A program made the position numbers and the translations under genes. The notes beneath the pieces were generated by a model. It did no database searches. It was not told where the DNA came from and was given only the letters and a program-made list of their open reading frames with translations. Source: Byssothecium circinans (Eukaryota; Ascomycota; Dothideomycetes; Pleosporales; Massarinaceae). Taken from it: a stretch of 64,000 nt of DNA. Position 1 is the first letter of the stretch. The number at the start of each line of letters is the position of its first letter. Location: contig ML977006.1 of assembly GCA_010015675.1 (NCBI GenBank), positions 9,603 through 73,602 on the forward strand, given 5' to 3'. Shown here one piece after another: positions 45,145-57,313 of the stretch.

Positions 45145-48100
45145 CTGGTGCGACGACCGTGGGTGAAGAGTTGGATCGATTGGACTTGCGTGGATGTGAC
45201 TAGGGTTGGTCAGCCTCGGGGGTCATATCAATATGGATGAACCTCAAGATGGCATACGGTGGTTGGATATCAAGCAACCGTCGATGGTCGTTGACGTCAG
45301 TGGTGTTGGATGAAAGAAGGGCACAAAGGGGTAGTATGTCTGAAGAGATGGATGTTGCTCAGGAGTGGCCGGCTTTGACTGGAGAGTCTGGTTGAGTTGA
45401 GCTTGATGGACAACTTTGGACGGAGAGCCTGTCGCTATTTATGCTTCGAAAGAGCTCACCATCGCCGATATCGACGACCGTGTTTGGCTCTCGAGCCCGT
45501 CCCGCTGTCTGACCATGGATTGCTGGCATACCCTTTCCATCATCGATGTGGTGGCACCCCGCCCGCCCGCATCCAACGATATCGCCACGATCAACGCCAT
45601 CCTCTCGTCCTGCCGCTAGAGAAGTGCGGAGACCGGCTGCAATGATACCCTAGACTGTGCCGGCGTTCTAGCTGCACATGTATATCACACCTGCTAGGGG
45701 ATCACCGCTTCGTGGCTTCTGACGACCATTCGATATTCCCCGTCTAGTGGAAAATCCCTCAGGGTGTTTGCCGCCATGTCTCAGTCATATCCGATGCTTG
45801 TGGGTCGAGCGATCCAAAGTCGAGCATTCCGGGCCTTTCATCACTGCTGAGGTTGAAGGTTTCGAAGGTAAACGAGAATCACGTGCTCCTTAGCCCATGC
45901 TGAACCTTAGTCTCCTCCACGAGTCGTTTGTTCCTATGGGAAAACGATTGGCCAATTGCGACTGTGTTTCTTCTAGAGCTCACCAACGCGGAGCAGTGGA
46001 AGTTGTGCAATCTTCGCCGCCAATCACGGACATATTGCACTCAGGACAGTTAGGTCGAGCGCGTGCAAGGCCTTGGTCAATGCTCGAGGATACACGTATC
46101 AAACATTGCATTGGACCCGCACATTCTCTTTGGTTATTCAGGACCCTATGTGTCCTTGGGTTCTCGGAGACATTGCGGCGTGTAGCGTTCCCTGAGTCGT
46201 CTCCGATTACCCACACTCGAGCCTAGCTAATCAACGTGTGTAGCCCCCAGCACGCCCTTCAATATCGCCTCGATCGCCCTTGACACTCCAAGGCAGGCAT
46301 GCTGCCTCCCTCGGCTGACACAGAATATCCCAACCCCTCTTTCGCGGTCTCGAAGCATTGTCGGCCAGTCACCTTATCTGCTCGAGCTGCAATGTCCACT
46401 CTCAGGCATCGCACCCGTTCATACCATGCCGCCACTTGGGTGGTTCGCGAGCTAGTTGCATGCATGTTGCATGCCACCGACACTCCGCCTGTGGTTCAGC
46501 TGATCAACTTCCCGCTCGACGGCTCGCTTTTCCCGCATCCCGCCTATTGTTGAGTTGCTCGGCCATGCACGCTGACAGGCATGTATCCCTTAGATAACAG
46601 GATGGCGTGGACTCTATTCAGCACCTAGTCCCTCATTGCATATCGAGGCAATCATCTGGCCCCGAGAAGACGCTAGGACAGACCAAAGCATGCCCCGTCG
46701 GAGATCCTCTGACGTGGCGGTCACCGTTTGGTTGATCGATGAGAAGAGCATTCATCCGGGCATCCGTCCCTCAATCAATAATGCCTCAGAACAGACTCTT
46801 CGCCTCGTCTAGCCGGTCTTTTTCTATAACCGACCTGGGATGCCTGCCTCGAGCTTGCATGAAAGGCGTCACAAGATGACAAGATGGCAAGATCAGGTCT
46901 TCATCAGACCGCCCTTGACCGGTCAACCCCGCCACGGCAGGTTTTTTCATCACACAAGATGCCTGCGAGCAACTTCTGAGTCAACCCGGTGGCGGGAGCC
47001 TGCATCATGGCTCTGTCAATTGCCTGCTCTAAGTCTGCCTTGTACTCGAAGAAGGCGAGGGCACCTTTGCCGGACCAATGTCTCCTCGCCTTTATATTGT
47101 GTCTCACCTCACATTGTGTTGCGATTATCTTCATGCACTGATTGTAGTCGAATCAAGAAGTCGGTGAGAGTGCTGGTGTGAGCATCTGCAGCAGGTAAGG
47201 GTTGTTGATGTTCCTCAACCCAGAAACGGCCTCGCGTCGAGCTCAACTCGCGCCAGGCATCGAAGGTAAACAACCAGAAGCGACCACTTCTGCGACCGCC
47301 CACTTGTCAATCCAGACAAACAGCATCTTCCACCTCACTTGCACCTAGCACCTTGCATCGTCTCCTATAGAGTGACCAATATGAGCCAGTCATGCCATTC
47401 CGTCTCTTTCACCCCATTTCTCCCGCCCCATTGTTGACACCATGACCAAAAAGTGCCGCTCTGTATTCTGCGCGACCAAAACATCAACAAGGGCCATAAA
47501 TACGGTCTACAATGGCCGTTTGGCCCCTATATCGCGACCGTGCGCACCCAAGCACGATGAGCTGACGTTGAAATTTACTACATTATCGGCATGCGGCTCC
47601 GCGCAAGATTTCAATCATGTGAGATTCTCCAGCTGCTGGGTAAGGCGGCACACATGGGTTTGAATGGGGTGCCGATGGAGTGAACACAATGGAATGGGTG
47701 GCAGGTCGCACGTAATTTTGATCCCGAGACTGGAGGGAAATGTGCGCGAGTGGGTCGCTTATGTGGGTAGGCTGGAGGTAGATTGGGCAGGTGCGGTGAA
47801 CGGGTGTCAGGCTTGGGATTGGTCGCTAAAGTTGAGTACGATGCGGTGCGATGGGCAGAATGCTTGTTGCGAAGGCTGGGCGAGCTTTGGTGGGGACGTG
47901 AGGAGGGGCGATGGGTGAGGTGGTTGGTTAATGGGAGCGACGAGATGGGCTGGACTGGGCTTTTTGGCGAGGGGCGAAGGAAGTGGTAGTAGAGGTTGAA
48001 GGGAGGAGTAAAGGGCTTCCGGTATCTGTCCTCTACCGACAGCGTCATTGATTCACATGCTTTTGGGAATGGAACGGCTACCTCCAGCAAACTGAGCTCG

Positions 48101-50796
48101 GAAGCCTCGCTGTCCTTCTACGGAAGGTGGCGGGGAGCGCATTGCGAAGAGCGAAGAAACCCCTCCATGCACCAAAAAGCCCTCCGTCATCTGGCCTCAC
48201 TCAAGCTAGAATGAAAAATCGAACCAAGCACGCACTCCGACATCCCGTTCGCCCAGCTCGTGCATGCTATGGCATGCATCTTGCTTGGAGAGCGCTCGAT
48301 TAAACACAGTACATGTACATTAACAAGAAACCGGGCTAAGCCTCGTGGGGCTCTAGCTGCTGTCCGGAAAGCTTCCTTTATGCAGCTGTCCTCTAGCCGC
48401 ATATGCGAGGGGAGGGATCAGGGGGGAAATCGTTTGGGCCATGGCATGGCATGCTGTGGAAGGGGAGGAGGTTATTGGATAGGGAAACGAGGCGAATCAG
48501 GGGGGCTTTGGGGATGCTGTGCGAGGGGAGAGGGAGGTTATTGCGCGGAGCCGAGGGGAGAGGTTGGTTTGGTTGTGGGAGGTGGGGAACGGTGAGGGAG
48601 GTGGGTATGTTGATTGGAGTGTGAGGGGAGTGTGAGGTGTTGGAGTGGGAAGTTTTTTTTGGTTTGCGAGCCGGTGAGATGAGTAGAGGGGTGAGAAGTG
48701 AATGTAGCCAGCTAGGCGTGGATATGATGTATGCGGGGGATCGCTGAAGTTGTGATTCTTGATTACAACCGGTGAACTAACGAGCGGGCAAGGAGAACAT
48801 CAGCAGTTGCCTCGGCTCGAGGAGGCGAGAAGGTGAGGACATGGAAAGTTATACCGAGACTTGGCTGGTTCGTATAACTAGGTAGCCTTGAGAAACAACA
48901 GCAGAAGGAGAAGTTCTCCGAATTGTGTCGTACGATGTGTGGTCTTACGCCAATGCTTGTGAAGCTTTTGGAGCGCCGGTGCCGGTGAGGAAAGATTGCC
49001 GTGCTGTTGACTCATAGATTGGGAAAAGGAGGGCGAGCGAGGAGGGCTTCTACGATACCGGTACTCACTGCTTTTCACCCGCCATGGGAAGGACTCTATC
49101 TCCGACACATACTTTGGCGTAGAGAGCGAGATAGGAAGTCCTTGCTCAGCATGGCTTGGATCTACGCGCAGCGCTCTGTTACAGAGGGGCTGTTGGAATG
49201 TCACGTTTTGTTGCTTTTTATAGGGCATGCACGCTAGTGGGTAACCGAATTGCGGTGAATGCACGTCCCAATGATCTTTGTGCGGAGTCATCTCTCCATT
49301 TGTTTTGATTTTACAAGTCGTCTACCCTTGATGTAAAGACTACAAGTGCTTCCCCGGCCACTGATGGCATATCCAGACAACTTCCAGGAACGACTACCTC
49401 CCTTGCACCATTTATCTTCACGTGAAGACCAAGACATCCGCAGTCTGTATGACTGGCATTCACATAGGTACATCGCCCGCTCACGTACTCAGCGTACGTT
49501 CCAGATAACATACAGGTAAGGCACTATCACCACACAGCCAGACTTTTAGCTGGAAAGCGATATACCCTAGGCGTATAATTAAAGTTTCCCCGTCGTTTGA
49601 GGGGTTCACCTTGGGTGCTGTGGTGTGCGACTAAAGAATCTAGCTTGCATGACAAGAGAGCGTCGTGAAGCTATAGCTTGCTGGAAAGTCCAGATGTTAG
49701 TGTGATGTTTTGGCCGTGTTGGCTGTGCGAGTTTATAGGGCTGGTGTACTTTGTAGTCTGTAGAAAGTAGAGACATGATGGAGTTTAGTGGGGTTTGCTG
49801 GATTTCGCGGCAGGAGCGATGAGAACGAGAATACAACTTGGTTGGCGGAAATTTCCAAGAGAAACATCATCTTGGGACCGCGGTATTGGAATGGGCTAGA
49901 ATTCGCAAAAACGACAAATGTACGTCTGATTCACTTTCGCGCCATCACAATTGATGGGACGTTTATCTCATCCAATCAATAAGGTGTGCCGCTCACCACG
50001 TCATAACATCTCGCTACACGTGTGGCAACTCCCCTAAAATATGGAATCGCTGTTCCAATAGCCTTATGCTCGCTTGACACGGGGAGTTCGATGGATGGTT
50101 TCCACGAAGGTGTTGGGAATACGTGGACGACGTGCTGAGCACGCGCGGCGAGAACTATGCAACTTCATGGTGGAGTACTATATCTTAGGTTAGTTACGAA
50201 ACACGCATAATTCATCTATCGGCAAATGCGCCTTGGAATAGAGTGGTGGGTGGACATATCCATGTGAAGGCTGGTGTCGTCCGTAGCGGACCCGAATAAT
50301 CAGCGGAAGAATGAGGCGGGATGCTGAGTCATCATAGCAGTGTCCTCTCCAGGGCCGTCTTCAATTGCATCGCACACTTGTTGTTGACTAGTGAAACTTG
50401 GGCCCTTGAGTTGCAATTTATTGCAATGTTTGGGATTTTAGTATCAGTTCTGGTGTCAGGATGAAAAGCGCACTTGTGGCTTGGAGTCGCCACGAGCATC
50501 ATATACCGCCTCACTTCTAGAGCAAGGAAACTCGATTGGATCCTAACAACTGATAGATCTGCAATAGTAGCCGCCAGGGCGGTTGCCATCGGGAAAGAAA
50601 ACTCTGGTGTCGATGTTGTATCTCACGTGCATCCTCATTCCCGTGATGGCTGCTGAATCAGTAAAATAAGCCAGCCCAACAAGGTCTAGCTTAGAATCGG
50701 GCGTCACCTCCTCTCCTTGCCAAACAAATCCGCGACATTATGGACAGGCAACCATTCCGAACTTAACTCGACATTCTGATTTCCCCAACCGGCACA
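45145..50796. other. 5.6-kb gene-poor region
   Basis: No frame with a recognisable domain. One 68-codon stretch at 45407-45619 (+), with ELTIADIDDRVWLSSPSRCL and WHTLSIIDVVAPRPP, has coding-like text but no ATG, so it may be an exon or gene relic. G-rich DNA at about 48400-48660 includes a near-canonical G4 motif at about 48577-48605. Confidence 0.45.
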
Positions 50797-52101
50797 ATGC
50801 CGCGCATAACGCCATGTCGAGTCCTCAAAGTCCTCCTTCTCCCCTGGATTGTAATGTTCGGCCTCTGGTTCTTCATGCCGTCTTTCCCCATCGCGCCAAG
50901 CGATCGCAACACCTACATCCAGAATGCGCTCTCAGCAGGCCAACCCATCATCACAGCGCATGGAGGGGATCGCTCATGGGAAGAGGATGGCATGTATCAT
51001 CTAAGCCAAGCTGATTACGGAGACGGAACGCATCTTGGGGTTCGATGGCAACTCGCGACCAGCAAGAAAGGTGATGGAGAAGTCGAAACCGACTTACAGC
51101 TAAGCCAGACACTTCTCCATTTATCGCAAATCAGTAGCAAGGCTAGCCTTCATTATTCAGGCAATGTTACAGTTGAAGAGAAAGGAGAGAAGACGCCGTA
51201 TTTCACGCATACCGTCCGTGCGACCGTATACAAGGGAGAAACAGCGCATCCGTATGTGATGCCCTGGTTCGTCAACGCGGATAAAGTGCTTTTCTCTTAC
51301 GAATTTCATGGGATGACGGCTCAATTCGATTTCACGATCATCATTCCAGAACCTGGAGTTGTACAGCTCTGGCAACGGCATGTCGTGGCTCCGGTTCTGA
51401 AGCGCTTGCGCGAGAAGCATGGCTTTGTGAATTATGAGGGCGTGAATCAGGAAGTGTCCGACACGAATCCGGAGTTGGTCAAAGCAAAAATGGTGTGGTG
51501 GGAGACGTTTGATTATTTGCGGCGGAATCACCGCACGGACGGGGGATTGATTGCGGAGTTCAAAGACGTTAATGGGGCTGAGACGGGGAAGTTTAAAGAT
51601 ATGGCCAAAGTTAAGGTGGATATTCCGGTGGGCGATCTTACCTCAAGGACGTTTCCCATTCGACGCGCACTGATCTTCCCGTTGGGTCCGACACCAATGA
51701 TTATCTCGTACGCCCTGTACTCGATATACCTACTTGGGGTCTGCGTATTCTGGCCTTATGGTCTGTTTGCGTCTGAAATCTACGTCCTCTTTGTCCTCGG
51801 GAGGTGGTTGCGCGCTGGACGACCGGGTTTCTTGGAGTGGAGTATGAATGACGGACTGACGAGGTTTTGGTTTTCGTGCTGTGGATGCTGCATCAGACTT
51901 GGCGGGAGACGCAGGGCGAGGAAAATCAGAAGAGTTTGGGGACCTGCTGGACCGTTGCTGGATTCGGAGAAGTTGATGGGTGAGCTTGATGATGTGGAGA
52001 GGGGCGGAAAGCTTGATACGATGGCTGGTGGTATTGGGTTACAGAGGCCGGTTAGTGCGAAACTGGGGAACAAGAAGGAATGGCATAATCCAAAGTTTTG
52101 A
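50797..52101 (+). CDS. Hypothetical membrane protein, 434 aa
   Basis: Single exon from ATG 50797. Family not recognised. A hydrophobic segment at 10-32 (VLLLPWIVMFGLWFFMPSFP) is a signal anchor. A long luminal or extracellular domain follows (about 33-295) with one N-glycosylation site (NVTV) and beta-rich text (GVRWQLATSKKGDGEV, HPYVMPWFVNADKVLFSYEF). Two or three closely spaced hydrophobic segments lie at about 304-350 (MIISYALYSIYLLGVCVFW, EIYVLFVL). The cytosolic tail has a Cys cluster (WFSCCGCC, possible palmitoylation), a basic patch RRRARKIRR and the end KKEWHNPKF. Stop at 52101; the minus-strand dioxygenase gene ends 65 bp away, so the two are convergent. Confidence 0.82.
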   Translation: MPRITPCRVLKVLLLPWIVMFGLWFFMPSFPIAPSDRNTYIQNALSAGQPIITAHGGDRSWEEDGMYHLSQADYGDGTHLGVRWQLATSKKGDGEVETDLQLSQTLLHLSQISSKASLHYSGNVTVEEKGEKTPYFTHTVRATVYKGETAHPYVMPWFVNADKVLFSYEFHGMTAQFDFTIIIPEPGVVQLWQRHVVAPVLKRLREKHGFVNYEGVNQEVSDTNPELVKAKMVWWETFDYLRRNHRTDGGLIAEFKDVNGAETGKFKDMAKVKVDIPVGDLTSRTFPIRRALIFPLGPTPMIISYALYSIYLLGVCVFWPYGLFASEIYVLFVLGRWLRAGRPGFLEWSMNDGLTRFWFSCCGCCIRLGGRRRARKIRRVWGPAGPLLDSEKLMGELDDVERGGKLDTMAGGIGLQRPVSAKLGNKKEWHNPKF

Positions 52102-52950
52102 TGGCTGCGTCCCCGTAACTCTGGGTATGTATATATATTGCTCTTTCAATCCCGGCAATAAGGCCTCTACTCCTTGTACCTCTGATCGTGAAACCCAGCT
52201 AGCACTTCCACCTTCCCATCTCCCCTTTTGGCCCACCTCTTTGCCGCAATGTCGGGATTCAGCTGCAGCGTCTGCTTCGCTTTAACCCACTCTTCCATTG
52301 TCACAATCTTATCGAACCTCGGCTTCACTCCCGCCCTGTCCAACACAGGACTATCAGTAATCGGCAGCAGCTGAGTATCATTATGCGGTCGCGCAAAGTA
52401 CAGCAGTCCCGTTCGCTTGAACTCCCTCTGGTCCTCTGGAGGAGCTACAACACGGTGCACTGAAGACTTGAGCCATCCACCTGTGAGGTGCGAAATCGTG
52501 TCTGCGAGGTTCACCGTGATGGTTCCAGGCTGTGCGGAGACCCAAGTCCAGTTTCCGTCTTCGCCAAGGATCTGGAGTCCAGCGACGGGTTGCCTGAATA
52601 GCAGTGTCACAGTCCCTAAATCCGTATGGCCACCCGTAGCCCCATACTTGGCTGCTTTCCATTCCTCTTCCGTCCGTGGATAATACAGCATGTACCTGAA
52701 ATGATCCTCGCTCTTCTTCTCGTACGTATGCTGCTTGACGAGGTACTCTTCGTCGGGCAACTGTAGCACGATTGCGAACAGCCGCAGCAATGGGAGCACG
52801 ACGTTGGCATGCAAAGCGCGCTGGAACTTCTCAATCTCGGGGAGATGCGCTTGGAGGAGGTTCGGGTAGTGGTATTTCCCCTTGAAGTCGTCGGTGAATT
52901 TGGGAATGTTGAACATTTCAATATTGTCTTTTGTATCTGCGATAAGGGCG

Positions 52951-52958
52951 CGACCGGG
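52951..52958. repeat. 8-bp target-site duplication, left of the MITE
   Basis: CGACCGGG on the plus strand, repeated exactly at 53119-53126. Confidence 0.95.
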
Positions 52959-53118
52959 CAGACTTGGGAACAATCAATTCAATCGGCTCTGTAGAAACCA
53001 CCGCTAACCCAATTAAGTAGGGGTTAAACCTATACAGGGAATTCTCTAGCCCGAATAGGTAATCAATCAATTCAATTTCACTGCGCCAGCCCCACTTAAT
53101 TGATTGTTCCCAAGTCTG
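52959..53118. mobile_element. 160-bp hAT-type MITE inside the dioxygenase gene
   Basis: Perfect 21-bp terminal inverted repeats: CAGACTTGGGAACAATCAAT plus T at the left, and the same sequence reverse-complemented at the right. It is flanked by 8-bp duplications CGACCGGG. The interior is AT-rich with no coding capacity. The first 18 bp of each end match the ends of the 3.05-kb hAT element at 14382-17433 with a single C/G difference, so that family is the probable transposase source. Confidence 0.95.
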
Positions 53119-53126
53119 CGACCGGG
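53119..53126. repeat. 8-bp target-site duplication, right of the MITE
   Basis: CGACCGGG, identical to 52951-52958. Confidence 0.95.
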
Positions 53127-53571
53127 GCGTCGCCAGCCGTTGTAGTCGGCCGCTGCGTAATTGACCTCGCTCTTCTCCTTTTCGGAAAGGGGAAGCTCGA
53201 AGTAATTCGTTGCGAGTGTGAATTGGTGGTCTACGTCTTCTTGGGGGATGCCAAAGTTTTTTACGTAGAACTTGGGAGATGTTAGTGGGGGTTGCGCTAG
53301 AGGGAGCGAAGGGAAGAGAGTACGGAGGAGAGGTAGTGGGACTTACGAAGCCGACGTGGTGAACGGCATGTTCAAGCTGCTTCGCCAATCGCTCTTTTCC
53401 GCCTTCGCGGTTGTAGTCTTCCAAGTCGAGGGTGACGAGTTCGGACCATGGGAGGTCGGCTTTGGTTTCGGGAGGGTGGACGTAGGGTTCTAAGTTGGCA
53501 TAGTCGTATTGAGAGAAGTCTTTCTCCTCTTGCGTTTGCGTGGCGGAGGTTTGGGTTGTTGTGGTCGACAT

Positions 53572-54680
53572 TGTGCCTTTAAGTGAATGTTCTGGAGTTG
53601 TGATGGTGGTCAAGATATTGGCTGGGACTTTGGTGTCTCGTGGGGTAACTGCCAGTCTTATGAAGACAGTTCAACCAGTATTTCTAAGCAATACACTATG
53701 CACTTTACTGTGTGTGTGTCTATTATTTCCAGTGGGGGACAGCTGTTCCTCACCCCACCTGGGATGTCGTCATGGGAACTTGCCTTTGCGCAAGCTCCAA
53801 ATGCTATTGGTGTGCCCCTCACTTCCGGTTATAAGTCGGGAGAAATACAAGAGAAATATTGGGTCGAGGTTTGGACTACGTGCAGTTGAAATTATGGTGT
53901 TCCAACCCAAGAACCTTTCATTGGACAGACCGAACCAACCCGCCCGAATTGTAGTCGATGTGTGAAATCCTACCCCACACTTAGGGCGATTGAGTAACCG
54001 TTCATAATGCCGTTATCTGATGGGCAATGATGGCGCAATAAACTCCCTGCATAGCGAATGTGCTTAAATTCGACTGCCCGACCTCATGAGTTATTAGATT
54101 GTGCGTGCAACATGATTCAGACCACATTTTGGGCTCCAGCCTTCGGAAGAGTAATTGTAAGGCCCATTGTGCATTATGCAGGCAGATATTTGGGCGTATA
54201 AGCTTGAGTGAAGGATGCACTCACGTGACTTGCTCCGGACCACCCATTCGCGGAACGACAACTGTATCGTGGTCTTTGAACTGGTCTATAGCTTCGAATA
54301 CCTATTTGTATCCATTTCCCACGTGTCAGTCCCAAGAACCAGAACCCATGCCAGCTTTCAAGTTTCAAGAAAAGATCAGCTCAAGTGTATCGGAACTAGG
54401 TATAAACGCCATTCGTATCTTGATGCCATCGCCATTTCGGTGTCACATCCGAATTTGTGCACAAAACCACTTCGAATACATTCGCCGCGCTACAAACTAG
54501 TGCTAATGGGCAAATGCCGGTGGTTTTCTCGCAACTCGTTCCTCGGTGATGGAACTACCGCGCTGATTGCGACATATCGCTTAGAAAATCCAGCCTACAA
54601 AATTTTTCTCTATTCCATATATGTTTCGTCAAGCAACTCGTCGTGAAGTCGTTCGACACGCAAAATTCCAATCATTCAGT
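53572..54680. other. Divergent intergenic region
   Basis: Promoter side of both the broken dioxygenase (-) and the broken permease (+). Short TGTGTGTG run near 53710. No gene seen. Confidence 0.5.
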
Positions 54681-56409
54681 ATGACAACCAAAGAGACGGT
54701 AGAGACCGCTGCATGACCATTTCCTGAAGGTTCATTATCATCAAGCAACTTGGGCGCATCAGAAACGAGCGAAACAAAACCTTGGGAGAGGCCTGGTTTC
54801 GTTGGAAAACTGCGTTATGGCCTTCGTTCTTTCCATAGATACGTATGGGATGATCCAGATAAGCCGAAAGAGCAGAAGTGGTTCTTGTTCAAGTTGGATT
54901 GTTTCCTCCTCAGCAGTGCGTGTCTTGGATACTTCAGCAAAAATCTCGATCAGGCGAACGTCCAAAATGCCTACGTTTCGGGCGTAAGTTTTCCGAAATC
55001 GAGGAATCTCGAAGGAGCTACATGTTGACTGATCGCAGATGAAAGAGTCCCTCAACATGTACGGAAGCGAGCTCACGTTTCAATCAAACTGTTTCACCGC
55101 AGGCTATGGTTCGTCTGCACTCTTATCATACCTGCTTGGAATATTTCCGCTAACTTAGTATCGCATAGTCATTGGCCAAATGCCTGCGGTGATGCTCGCC
55201 ACCCGCGTTCGCCCATCTATCCTAATTCCCACTCTCGAAATTTTGTGGTCGGTCTTGACATTCTGTTCATCCTCTGTGACCAACGTCTCCCAACTTTACG
55301 CCATTCGATTCCTAGTCGGTCTCTGCGAAAGTGGTTACTTCCCCGTGATGATCTACTTCGTCAGTAGTTGGTACGCGAAAGAAGAGCGCGGAAAGCGCGT
55401 ATCGTTGTTCTACTGTACGGCAGCTCTCGCAGGAATGTTTTCCGGATATTTGCAAGCCGGCATATACAAGAATCTCAATGGGGCTTTGGGAAAGCATGGA
55501 TGGCAATGGCTTTTCATTGTCTGCGGCGTAATTTCCCTCCCGATCGCTTTCGTGGGATACTTCTTCATCCCAGATTTTCCGGAAACTACCCGCGCGTTCT
55601 ACATCACGAAGGAAGAAGCGGAAAAGCAATGCGCACGACTCGTCGAATAAGGCCAAAAGCCCCTTGGGCACAGTCCCTGGACACGCAAGAAACTTCTCCG
55701 TGTAGTAAAGCAGTGGCAATTCTGGGTCCTACCGCTCGGCTACTTCTTCGTCCAGGGAAGTTTCCCAGCAGAACAACCGGTCATGGCACTCTATCTCAAA
55801 GCAACAAACCATTCCGTCTACGAGCGAAACGTCTGGCCAACTGGCCAAGTAGCCGTTGGTGTTGTCGTTCAGATCGCCGCAGGCATCCTCTCCGATTCAC
55901 CTTTGTTGAAGGGACGACGCTGGCCTGCTATTGTCGTCATGCAAGGCGTCACCCGCTTTTCTGTTATCATTCTCGCTGTCTGGGACATACTTGTTGGTTT
56001 GAAGTACGTCGCTTACTACTTGTCGTACTTCGGCGCCGGGGTCCCTGGGCCGTACTATGCATGGTATTCTGAGCTCATACCGCACGATCATGAGATGCGT
56101 GGGTTTGTTATTGCGGCGTCGAATATGTTCAGTTTTATCATGAGAATTTGGTATTCGCTTGCAGTCTGGAGGACCATCGACGCGCCGAGATTCAAGGCCG
56201 GGTTAACGGCTGCATCGGTTCTGGGAGCGGCGATGATTTCGCTGACGTTGATATTGAGGGTGTTGCAGAAGAGGGATCAGAGGAAGAGGGTGAGAGAAAT
56301 CGGGGCGTTGGAGGATGTCGAGACGCCTGTGGTTGTGGCGGGGACTGAGAACATTGAGACTGCGGCTGAGACTGCGTTGGGTAAGGAGTTTGTTGCTGCA
56401 CCGAAATGA
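54681..56409 (+). pseudogene. Dal5-type (anion:cation symporter) MFS permease with two nonsense codons
   Basis: Exons 54681-54983, 55039-55108 and 55169-56409; introns of 55 and 60 bp keep frame, 537 codons in all. Family marks: DDPDKPKEQKWFLFKLDCFL before helix 1, YFSKNLDQANVQNAYVSGMK, VGLCESGYFPVMIYFVSSWY and WQWLFIVCGVISLPIAF, plus an intact second half to KEFVAAPK. This family imports allantoate, ureidosuccinate, nicotinate or dipeptides. Two in-frame stops interrupt it: TGA at 54714 (codon 12) and TAA at 55648 in the central loop. Both are one C-to-T step from CGA and CAA. The first apparent start after the TGA, at 54750, is only TTG. No other frameshift is visible, so loss is recent or one stop is a sequencing error. 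Confidence 0.85.
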
Positions 56410-57313
56410 GAGCCCTCTATTCATGATTGAGTGGGGAAAGGTGCGGCTAATTGTGCTTTGGCGTTCAAGAAAAGATAGAAGTGTCAAGGAGGCCAACTTC
56501 ACTCTGAGACTTCAGGTCAACAAACGTAAGGAATTTAGAAGAAAAAGCTTTAGCTCGCTGAACTTACGTCAAAGCACTGATTTAAGCCTTCCGCAATACT
56601 CACCAATTTGAGGAATGGCCATTGAGTAAAGTGAAACGCTATCACTTTCCTATTCGTGAGTATCTTCAATGGCGCGGCCTATATGTATCTGGGCGAATTG
56701 TAATCTCGTATGTTGTTGGCATCTTGCTTCGAGTTCACAGCCACAGAGAGCTTTTACATTTCGTATATCAGCCTGAAATTGCCTAGATCCCATTGGAAAA
56801 GAGAGCTGTGCTTGCGTTTAGGTATGTTTCATAATTACCGGGTGCCATATGCGGAGTTGGCTGATGCTGACATTGCGTAACCGGAGCCTTCAACTTAGGG
56901 GAAGGTCCTTGCGTCTGAAACCGAGCACGCCTAACACTATTTCGGGACGTCAAAATAATGAATTTCCAAATCGACTACGAAGATTCTGAGTTCGTATGAG
57001 TTGGGCTGCACGCGATTGGAGTAGATACTGCAGTTTTTACGGAAGTTCGAAAGGAATAGGGTATCAGTCACCATTTGAAAGCCCGGACAGTGACGGTTAG
57101 TTAGATTTTCAAGCCTGACGAGAAGATTCAGTCCTGAGCATAAATACTTCGAGTACTCTGAGTGTTTGCAAGTCATCCATTCATTCGTTCATTTACTTTC
57201 TCCTTCTCATTGTTTTCTTCAGCTTGTCTTCAGCTTTTTGGTTACTCAAGTCTCACTCTTTTCCTTTGACTATCAAATCCACACCATATCCCTTTCACCT
57301 TCCAACCGTCAAT
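56410..57313. other. Intergenic
   Basis: AT-rich; pyrimidine-rich just before 57314, as expected for a fungal promoter and leader. No gene seen. Confidence 0.5.

Larger units (their letters stand above)
52167..53571 (-). pseudogene. 2-oxoglutarate/Fe(II) dioxygenase (isopenicillin-N-synthase-like), split by a MITE
   Basis: Exon 1 is 53571-53347 (ATG 53571), intron 53346-53271 (GTAAGT donor, AAG acceptor), exon 2 is 53270-52167. Exon 2 carries a 160-bp MITE plus an 8-bp duplication at 52951-53126. Outside the insertion the protein would be 386 aa: FYVKNFGIPQEDV and YAAADYNGWRRPG before it, ADTKDNIEMFNIPKF after, then the iron site GGHTDLGT (HxD) with distal SSVHRVV and the 2OG-binding Arg region KRTGLLYFARP. 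The added 168 bp is a multiple of three, so frame is kept, but a TGA is reached 17 codons after the break. The allele should make a truncated protein without the active site, unless the MITE is spliced out. Confidence 0.9.

Noticed and set aside
52167..52973. Separate 268-aa dioxygenase gene starting at 52973
   Set aside because: The codon is TTG within the MITE end; the piece is the 3' part of the split gene.
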